DNA of 10,417 nucleotides from Acidimicrobiaceae bacterium (GTDB taxonomy: Bacteria > Actinomycetota > Acidimicrobiia > Acidimicrobiales > RAAP-2): contig PLSY01000288.1 of assembly GCA_003164275.1 (NCBI GenBank), positions 1 through 10,417 on the forward strand. The letters run 5' to 3'. The first letter of the stretch is position 1; each line of letters begins with the position of its first letter. The notes under the pieces were generated by a model. The model worked only from the letters and a program-made list of their open reading frames with translations. It did no database searches and was not told the origin of the DNA. The translations under genes and the position numbers were made by a program. Below are positions 1 through 7,726 of the stretch, one piece after another.

Positions 1-968
1 ACCTCGTCGAACGAGGCCGAGTCACTGGCCCCGGGGGTGATGATCGGGAAGGCCCGCTCGAGCCCGGGAATCAGGTCGGAGGCGCACAGTGCCTCTCGGG
101 CCCGCATCCAGTTGCGGTTGCCGGCCACGGTGTTGATCTCGCCGTTGTGGGCCAGGTAGCGGTAGGGGTGGGCCAGGGGCCACGACGGGAAGGTGTTGGT
201 GGAGAACCGGGAGTGGACGAGGGCGAGGCCGCTGATCACCCGCTCGTCGGACAGGTCGGGGAAGAATTCGGCCAGCTGATGGGAGGTGAGCATCCCCTTG
301 TAGGTCACCGTGCGGCTGGACAGCGAGACGATGTAGCACTCGTTGATCTCGTGCTCGGCCCGCTTGCGCAGGACGAAGGCCAGTCGGTCGATGGCCAGGG
401 TTACGTCCTCACCGACGATCTCGGTGTCGGGGGCCGGGGCCACGAAGACCTGGTGGACCGACGGCATGGCCGCCTCGGAGATCGACCCGAGGGTGACGTC
501 GTTGATGGGCACGTCCCGCCATCCGATGACGGTGAGCCCCTCCTCGCCGGCCAGCTTGCCGATGGCCTCCCGGGCCGCTTTGGCTTCGGCGGCGTCCCGG
601 GACAAAAAGGCCAGGCCGGTGGCGTAGTGACCCCGGGCCGGGAGGTCGAAGTCCACCACCTCGGCATAGAAGCCGTGGGGGACCTGCATGAGGATGCCGG
701 CACCGTCGCCGCTGTCCTCCTCGCTGCCTGTCGCCCCCCGGTGGGCCAGGTGCTCGAGGGCCGAGATGGCCTGGCGGACCAGGGTGTGGGTCGGGCGGCC
801 CTCTAAGTCTGCGACCAGCGCCAGTCCGCAGGCATCGTGTTCGAAGCGGGGGTCATACAGGCCGGCCGTCGGGGCCGTCGGGATGTGCGACCGGCTACGG
901 GGCAGGCCGACGGGGACGGCCCCGGTGCCGGCACGTACGCCAATAGGTGTTCCAAAAGGGGTCGTCAT
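1..968 (-). CDS. gltB: Glutamate synthase large subunit, N-terminal part (runs off the left edge)
   Basis: The product is the large subunit of glutamate synthase (GOGAT), a cytoplasmic enzyme that makes two glutamates from glutamine and 2-oxoglutarate. The visible 322 codons cover most of the class II glutamine amidotransferase domain. DACGLALVADLEG places the catalytic cysteine at residue 47, so the family's usual maturation would remove a 46-residue propeptide to expose Cys47. HRGA (77-80), SGDGAG (86-91), HSRFSTNT (252-259) and HNGEINT (274-280) are the conserved ammonia-producing and glutamine-binding motifs. The ATG at 968 is chosen because GGAG lies 7 nt before it and the propeptide length suits the family. 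The central and FMN/synthase domains lie beyond position 1. gltD often follows gltB, but that side is not visible. The gene diverges from thiO and has its own promoter. Identification is firm; whether the intact enzyme is NADPH- or ferredoxin-dependent cannot be told from this part. Confidence 0.96.
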   Translation of the reverse strand, partial: MTTPFGTPIGVRAGTGAVPVGLPRSRSHIPTAPTAGLYDPRFEHDACGLALVADLEGRPTHTLVRQAISALEHLAHRGATGSEEDSGDGAGILMQVPHGFYAEVVDFDLPARGHYATGLAFLSRDAAEAKAAREAIGKLAGEEGLTVIGWRDVPINDVTLGSISEAAMPSVHQVFVAPAPDTEIVGEDVTLAIDRLAFVLRKRAEHEINECYIVSLSSRTVTYKGMLTSHQLAEFFPDLSDERVISGLALVHSRFSTNTFPSWPLAHPYRYLAHNGEINTVAGNRNWMRAREALCASDLIPGLERAFPIITPGASDSASFDE

Positions 969-1036
969 CGGGTCGCTCCAACGAGGGAAGTGGATCTACC
1001 CGCCCGGGACGACGTTGGCCCATGTGCGGTCGAAAG

Positions 1037-1065
1037 ATTGTACACGAGCCAGACCAGGATCTGAA
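1037..1065 (-). promoter_or_regulatory. Sigma-70-type promoter for gltB
   Basis: Read on the minus strand, TTCAGA (1065-1060, 4 of 6 to TTGACA) is followed after 17 nt by TACAAT (1042-1037, 5 of 6 to TATAAT). Transcription would start near 1030, giving a leader of about 60 nt before the SD-preceded ATG at 968. This is the best classical promoter in the window, and gltB is the only gene with both a clear -35/-10 pair and a clear SD. The start site is inferred. Confidence 0.65.
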
Positions 1066-1125
1066 TGGCGAAACGTGGTGGCCGAACTGAGCCTTGCGCC
1101 ATCGCTGGACGGTGCGGCACGGCCA

Positions 1126-1131
1126 TAACAT
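1126..1131 (+). promoter_or_regulatory. Candidate -10 (TAACAT) for leaderless thiO transcript
   Basis: TAACAT fits the actinobacterial TANNNT -10 pattern and ends 6 nt before the thiO ATG, so transcription would begin at or next to the start codon. No good -35 is visible at 16-18 nt, and no SD precedes the ATG. CATGGC occurs twice here (1129-1134 and 1137-1142, the second spanning the start codon). With so short a leader there is no room for a riboswitch. Confidence 0.5.
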
Positions 1132-1137
1132 GGCGGC

Positions 1138-4347
<3,210 letters not shown>

Positions 4348-4456
4348 CCAGGGGGAACCCGGCGACGCCTGCACCTGGCGCCGGCAACGCCCGGCCCGTT
4401 CGGACTGGGGTCCAAGCGAGGCCAGAGGGCGTGCGGAGCTGGGTCGGGACAGAAAG

Positions 4457-4485
4457 AGTGGCCGGGTCCTAGAGACCCGGCCACT
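4457..4485 (+). terminator. Terminator hairpin after the thi cluster
   Basis: A perfect 12-bp stem, AGTGGCCGGGTC (4457-4468) with GACCCGGCCACT (4474-4485), closes a 5-nt loop CTAGA. A C-rich run rather than a T-tract follows on the plus strand, common for actinobacterial terminators. A weaker hairpin lies just after the thiD stop: CCGG (4359-4362) and CGCC (4366-4369) pair with GGCG (4377-4380) and CCGG (4381-4384). The next plus gene starts more than 230 bp downstream, so this should end the thiamine transcript. Confidence 0.75.
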
Positions 4486-4722
4486 TCTCCCCCCCATTCA
4501 CAGGATCCTTGCCCGCCGATGCCGGATCAGGCACCCCCTCCTGGACGAGCCCACTTCGCTCGCCAGTGCTCAAGGCATTGTGAATCATCAGTGATCAAAA
4601 GTAAACATCAGATGAACAGAGAACCACCTTCCGTGAGTTTTACCCCACTCCAGGTGGCTACCGTGCCACCGGGACCCGGCCGCCCGGTCATGTGGCCGCT
4701 CGCCCGGCGTAGGTTGGCCCCC
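4486..4722 (+). promoter_or_regulatory. Non-coding region with AT-rich patch and a 6-6-6 inverted repeat
   Basis: No gene is supported here. 4575-4642 is strikingly AT-rich for this genome, with TTGTGA (4578-4583) and TAAACA (4602-4607) 18 nt apart as a possible promoter. Downstream, GGTGGC (4653-4658) and GCCACC (4665-4670) flank TACCGT (4659-4664), a TANNNT hexamer, so a bound regulator could mask a -10. The frame of the next gene stays open back to 4519. The extra codons (for example from ATG 4612) lack the GC-rich third positions of real genes here, so I treat them as untranslated. Confidence 0.45.
4710..4715 (+). promoter_or_regulatory. Candidate -10 (TAGGTT) directly upstream of the 4723 gene
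   Basis: TAGGTT is followed by a 7-nt spacer (GGCCCCC) and then the ATG at 4723. There is no SD, so a leaderless transcript is the simplest reading. No recognisable -35 lies 16-18 nt upstream. Confidence 0.5.
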
Positions 4723-5148
4723 ATGGATCGAACCTCGGTACGCATGTTGGCCCAACTGGTGGCCTGGGGTCGCGTGGGCATCGGGGCCGTGGCCGTCGTC
4801 GCCCCGGTGGTGGTGGCCCGGCCGTGGATCGGCGAGGCGGCGGAGACGCCGGCGGCCCGGCTGTTGGCCCGGGCCATGGGGGGCAGGGACCTGGCCCTCG
4901 GCATCGGCACGCTCCGGGCCCTGGCCAACGCCGACGAGGAGGCCCGCCCCTGGGTCGCCCTCGGCGGGGTGGCCGACTCGATCGACGCCGTGGCCACGCT
5001 GGTGGGATTCGCTGGCCTGGCGAAGAGGAGCCGCTGGGGCATCTTGGCCCTGACCCTCGGGGCAGCCATCGTCTCGATCCGCCTGGCCGCCTCGCTCGAT
5101 GAGCCCGGGTTCGGACCACCGTCAGCTCCTCCCCCCCTCGCCGGCTGA
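4723..5148 (+). CDS. Small multi-pass membrane protein, function unknown
   Basis: The 141-residue product is hydrophobic. Likely membrane segments lie at about 16-33, 54-68 (short), 78-100 and 105-121, with basic residues between them (KRSR 101-104), and a Pro/Gly-rich C-terminal tail. It contains ARLLARAMGGRDLALGIGTL (46-65). This reminds me of DUF4267-like integral membrane proteins, which share an arginine-aspartate pair at the start of a glycine-rich helix. That is resemblance only and no function follows. The ATG at 4723 is preferred over upstream in-frame ATGs because codons before it have no GC3 bias and a -10 lies 7 nt before it. It is separated by a 69-bp gap from the next plus gene, which has its own candidate promoter, so co-transcription is possible but not required. 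It appears unrelated to the thi cluster, from which a terminator separates it. Confidence 0.75.
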   Translation: MDRTSVRMLAQLVAWGRVGIGAVAVVAPVVVARPWIGEAAETPAARLLARAMGGRDLALGIGTLRALANADEEARPWVALGGVADSIDAVATLVGFAGLAKRSRWGILALTLGAAIVSIRLAASLDEPGFGPPSAPPPLAG

Positions 5149-5188
5149 GCCAGAACGCCCGATATCGCCGTGGGTGACCGGAGAGGCC

Positions 5189-5220
5189 CATGGCCGGCCC
5201 GATAGCATGGCCCGGCCATG
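5189..5220 (+). promoter_or_regulatory. CATGGCC repeats around a -10 (TAGCAT) and start codon
   Basis: CATGGCC occurs at 5189-5195 and 5206-5212, and its reverse complement GGCCATG at 5214-5220. The last two form a perfect 7-1-7 palindrome covering the spacer and the ATG at 5218. The candidate -10 TAGCAT (5203-5208) ends 9 nt before that ATG, and there is no SD. The palindrome could be an operator at the transcription start or coincidental GC-rich symmetry. Confidence 0.4.
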
Positions 5221-5853
5221 GCGACCACCACCACAACCGTCGAGGAGCCCTCGCCCGACGACCACTCGGGCGTGGACGTCGATCCCGACAACCGGGTCTT
5301 CGAGCACATGTCCCTCAGGGGTCCGGCCCTCATCGTCCTCGGCATCGCCGTGTTCATCGTCGTCGCCGGGGTGGTCGCCTCGGCCCTCGACTCGGGATCC
5401 AGCCCGACCCTGACCGTAAAGACGGTCACCATCCCCGATGGGACGGTCGTTCACCTGACTCCGGCGACAGTGGCCATGAAGAAGATCATCAGCGCCGGCG
5501 AGCCGCCAGCCGACATCCTGGGCAACCTCGCCGTCCCGACCGACAGCACCTTCACCCACTTCATCAACTCCGACCAGAACGAAACCCAGTTCGACCGGAC
5601 GGTCTCGTTCCACACCGGCCTCTCCAGTGAACAGGTGGTGGACGTCTATCGCACCCTGTTCCCGAAGCTCGGCTGGAAGGTCATCTATGCGGGCTCCGGG
5701 GCTGAGCGCGACTCGAGCGGCACCGAGGTGCTGGCCAAGAAGGGAAGCGGCGACGGCTTCTACTGGGAGGCGGGGGTCGTGGTCTCCCCCACCAGCTCGG
5801 CCGGGACCACCCCGTACTCCATCGAGCTGTTCGAACTCCCCGACGACAACTGA
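5218..5853 (+). CDS. Single-pass membrane-anchored protein, function unknown
   Basis: I do not recognise a named family for this 211-residue protein. It has an N-terminal Thr-rich, acidic cytoplasmic segment (1-30) and one strongly hydrophobic helix (about 36-57). An extracellular domain of about 150 residues follows. The Arg/His residues sit before the helix and the Asp after it, so N-in, C-out topology is expected. The exported part contains ILGNLAVPTDSTFTHFIN (100-117), a central SFHTGLSSEQVVDVYRTLFPKLGW stretch (130-153), and the closing IELFEL. This order (small-Pro start, Phe/Ser strand, SSEQVVDVYR helix, GW turn, short strands) resembles small secreted alpha/beta domains common in actinobacterial hypothetical proteins, with roles unknown. 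There is no lipobox or catalytic motif. The ATG at 5218 is the only one upstream of the hydrophobic helix in this frame that a promoter supports. A hairpin begins 2 nt after the stop. Confidence 0.8.
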   Translation: MATTTTTVEEPSPDDHSGVDVDPDNRVFEHMSLRGPALIVLGIAVFIVVAGVVASALDSGSSPTLTVKTVTIPDGTVVHLTPATVAMKKIISAGEPPADILGNLAVPTDSTFTHFINSDQNETQFDRTVSFHTGLSSEQVVDVYRTLFPKLGWKVIYAGSGAERDSSGTEVLAKKGSGDGFYWEAGVVVSPTSSAGTTPYSIELFELPDDN

Positions 5854-5854
5854 C

Positions 5855-5877
5855 GAGGCGTCGAGCGCCGACGCCTC
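5855..5877 (+). terminator. Terminator hairpin after the 5218-5853 gene
   Basis: GAGGCGTCG (5855-5863) pairs perfectly with CGACGCCTC (5869-5877) around a 5-nt loop AGCGC, starting one base after the stop codon. There is no T-tract. Its position between convergent genes suits a terminator that could act in both directions. Confidence 0.6.
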
Positions 5878-5915
5878 ATCGGCGTTCGGTCGTGCTCACA
5901 CCCCGTGGCTCTGAG

Positions 5916-5975
5916 GCGAAGATTCGAAGCACTCCCTGTTCACGACGGTGCTGTTCTTGTGACCCGAATCTTCGC
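5916..5975. repeat. Long inverted repeat in the convergent intergenic region
   Basis: GCGAAGATTCG (5916-5926) and CGAATCTTCGC (5965-5975) are perfect 11-bp inverted copies, extendable by a G-U pair, 38 nt apart. The interval contains a nested AGCAC (5928-5932) / GTGCT (5948-5952). Immediately downstream are CTCGCC/GGCGAG (5975-5980 with 5983-5988) and AGCCC/GGGCT (5987-5991 with 5998-6002). The region is non-coding. It could be a structured RNA, a palindromic repeat element, or part of a bidirectional termination zone. Confidence 0.55.
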
Positions 5976-6019
5976 TCGCCCCGGCGAGCCCGAACGAGGG
6001 CTGCACGTTGTCGACCAGG

Positions 6020-6046
6020 AGATCGGCCTGACGCTCGGCCCGATCT
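6020..6046 (-). terminator. Candidate terminator hairpin for the minus-strand pair
   Basis: AGATCGG (6020-6026) pairs with CCGATCT (6040-6046), and two further pairs (CC/GG) form if one C is bulged. On the minus strand it begins 12 nt after the stop of the glycosyltransferase gene. No T-tract follows. The inferred role is to end the peptidase-glycosyltransferase transcript. Confidence 0.5.
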
Positions 6047-6058
6047 AATGGGCGCCGG

Positions 6059-7726
6059 TCACGGCGAGCCGGTCGGCACCAGGCTCTCTTCGGTCGGGCT
6101 CGGGAAGGCCACGAGGGACTCGCCCGGTTCGTCCGAGCGGCGCAGCATCCAGGCCCACACGAACAGGTTTATCGGGTAGAGCAGATAGCCCACCCTCGTC
6201 GCCGGGGCCAACAGGATGGCGATGAGCATGAACCATCCGGTCAGCCTGGCCACGTCGGCCGGATTCCTCGGGGGCCGCTTCATCAGATAGCGGATGAGGA
6301 TGGCGATCCCCACCACCCCGACCACCACCACATAAGCCTTGTGGGCCGACGGGAAGGCCGCCACCAGCTCGTGTCCGGGCAGGGCACTGGCCGCCGGCGA
6401 GCGCACACCGGCCAGGCCCAGCGGGAACCGGACGACATTGTCGATGAAGGCCGACGGGTTCTGCAGGGCCACGGGCAGGACCACCGGTGCCACGACCACC
6501 ACCGCACCGAGGACGTAGCGCCCGATGGCCCGGTGGGCCTTCAGGTCGTAGGCCCCCCACAGGGCGAACACCACGAGGGGCCACGCCGTGAACTTGAGGG
6601 ACGAGGCGGCGCCCAGGGCCAGCCCGGCGAGGAACGGTCTTCGACGCTGGAGGGCGCAGAGGCCGAGAAGCATGAGGGCGGCGACCGGCATGTCGTCGCC
6701 TCCGGTGGCGAGGGGTAGCGCGGCGGTGGGCAGGGCGGTCAGGACCTGGAAGGCTCGGATCCGGGCGTCGGTCCGCGGCTTCATGCGCCACAGGGCGAGG
6801 ATGGCGACCAGGGTGGTGAAGACGAGGAACTGGATGCGGGCATCGGTCAGGCGCGCCTCGACCTTCGATGCACTGGAGGTGAAGCCGAAGATGACCATGC
6901 CCGGCAGATACGGGTAGTAGAGCTCATAGATCGGCTCGGTGTCCTCGTGGATGAGGATGTGGCCGTCCCGGTCGACCACCTGGTAGGGATCCCGGCCGTG
7001 GGCGGCACGAGTCCCGGCCTGCTCGACGACCACCACCTCGGGCTGGACGTGGAGGGCGGCGTTCCCCTCGGAGCGCCAGATGACCTCCATGGTGAGCGGC
7101 ACGATGGTGGCGCCGAAGAGCACGATGAGGAAGGCGACGACCCGGAGCACCACCAGGTGCCGGGCGGCCCCCGGTGTCCCCGCCGTGCTCGGCCATCGGG
7201 CCGGGGTGGACTCGGGGCCCGCGTCAACGTCGACCGGGACCGGCGTTGTCTCGCCGAGAGTGCCGGGCGCCACCGCGGCCACCACGACCGGTGCTCGCTC
7301 GCCCGCCGGATCGAGCGATGGATCGCCGTTCCCGGCCGCTCGACGCTGGGCGTCGGCCGCCGACTTCACCCGCCAGGCCACGAAGGCCATCACCACGGCC
7401 CCGAGGGCATAGAAGCCGACGGCCATCTGGCCCCAGGCACGATAGAGCGGGATGCCGGCGGCCACGGCGGTCAGCCCGGCGAAGATGGTCGAGCAGGTGT
7501 AGAGGAATACGTCCCGCCACTCGGGCGAGAGGCCCCGCAACCAGGAAAGACCCGATCGCAACGGCCGTGGGTAGGAGTCCCAGCTCGTCGTGCGGAACAA
7601 CGTCGGCTCCGATCGGTGCGGCCCCAGGCCATCGGTCAGCACGTTCGAGGGTATCACCGGACCACCGCCCCAATGGTGGAAGACGGCCGGCTCATACCGT
7701 CCCGGAGGCGACTTGTCCGATGCCAT
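6059..7726 (-). CDS. Polytopic membrane glycosyltransferase, GT87-like (DUF2029)
   Basis: The 555-residue integral membrane protein resembles glycosyltransferase family 87. These enzymes are GT-C-fold and use polyprenyl-phosphate sugars (mannose in the mycobacterial PIM/LM/LAM enzymes) on the outer face of the membrane. After a cytoplasmic N-terminus of about 70 residues, helices are likely at 73-93, 99-119, 192-213, 298-314, 325-342, 345-360, 402-422, 463-481, 496-512 and 514-528. The exterior loop after helix 3 has GRDPYQVVDRDG (244-255) and YELYYPYLPGMVIFG (267-281), the type of loop family members use for catalysis. A Pro/Ala/Val-rich linker (about 133-190) is unusual. The ATG at 7726 is chosen because AAAGG lies 6 nt before it. 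It overlaps the peptidase gene by 35 bp, so coupled translation is likely. An open frame back to 7849 is not used: its codons encode Ser/Arg/Pro-rich sequence antisense-like to nothing conserved. The sugar and acceptor are unknown. Confidence 0.8.
   Translation of the reverse strand: MASDKSPPGRYEPAVFHHWGGGPVIPSNVLTDGLGPHRSEPTLFRTTSWDSYPRPLRSGLSWLRGLSPEWRDVFLYTCSTIFAGLTAVAAGIPLYRAWGQMAVGFYALGAVVMAFVAWRVKSAADAQRRAAGNGDPSLDPAGERAPVVVAAVAPGTLGETTPVPVDVDAGPESTPARWPSTAGTPGAARHLVVLRVVAFLIVLFGATIVPLTMEVIWRSEGNAALHVQPEVVVVEQAGTRAAHGRDPYQVVDRDGHILIHEDTEPIYELYYPYLPGMVIFGFTSSASKVEARLTDARIQFLVFTTLVAILALWRMKPRTDARIRAFQVLTALPTAALPLATGGDDMPVAALMLLGLCALQRRRPFLAGLALGAASSLKFTAWPLVVFALWGAYDLKAHRAIGRYVLGAVVVVAPVVLPVALQNPSAFIDNVVRFPLGLAGVRSPAASALPGHELVAAFPSAHKAYVVVVGVVGIAILIRYLMKRPPRNPADVARLTGWFMLIAILLAPATRVGYLLYPINLFVWAWMLRRSDEPGESLVAFPSPTEESLVPTGSP

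Noticed and set aside
147..806. 219-codon plus-strand open frame within the gltB region
   Set aside because: It is antisense to the clear glutamine amidotransferase domain of GltB and shows no domain of its own.
1081..1100. CTGAGCC near 1088 as a possible TPP-riboswitch core
   Set aside because: It lacks the CTGAGA sequence and the companion pairing elements, and lies upstream of the likely transcription start.
4348..4456. Possible structured RNA gene after thiD
   Set aside because: It holds only one bulged hairpin and GC-rich spacer before the terminator; no tRNA, RNase P RNA, SRP RNA or tmRNA signature is recognisable.
4519..4722. Upstream starts (ATG 4519 or 4612) for the 141-residue membrane protein
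   Set aside because: Codons before 4723 are not GC-rich at third positions and cover an AT-rich, promoter-like patch; a -10 sits 7 nt before ATG 4723.
5892..6179. 95-codon plus-strand open frame across the convergent gap
   Set aside because: It covers the inverted-repeat cluster and the antisense of the glycosyltransferase C-terminus, with no SD, no -10 and no conserved composition.
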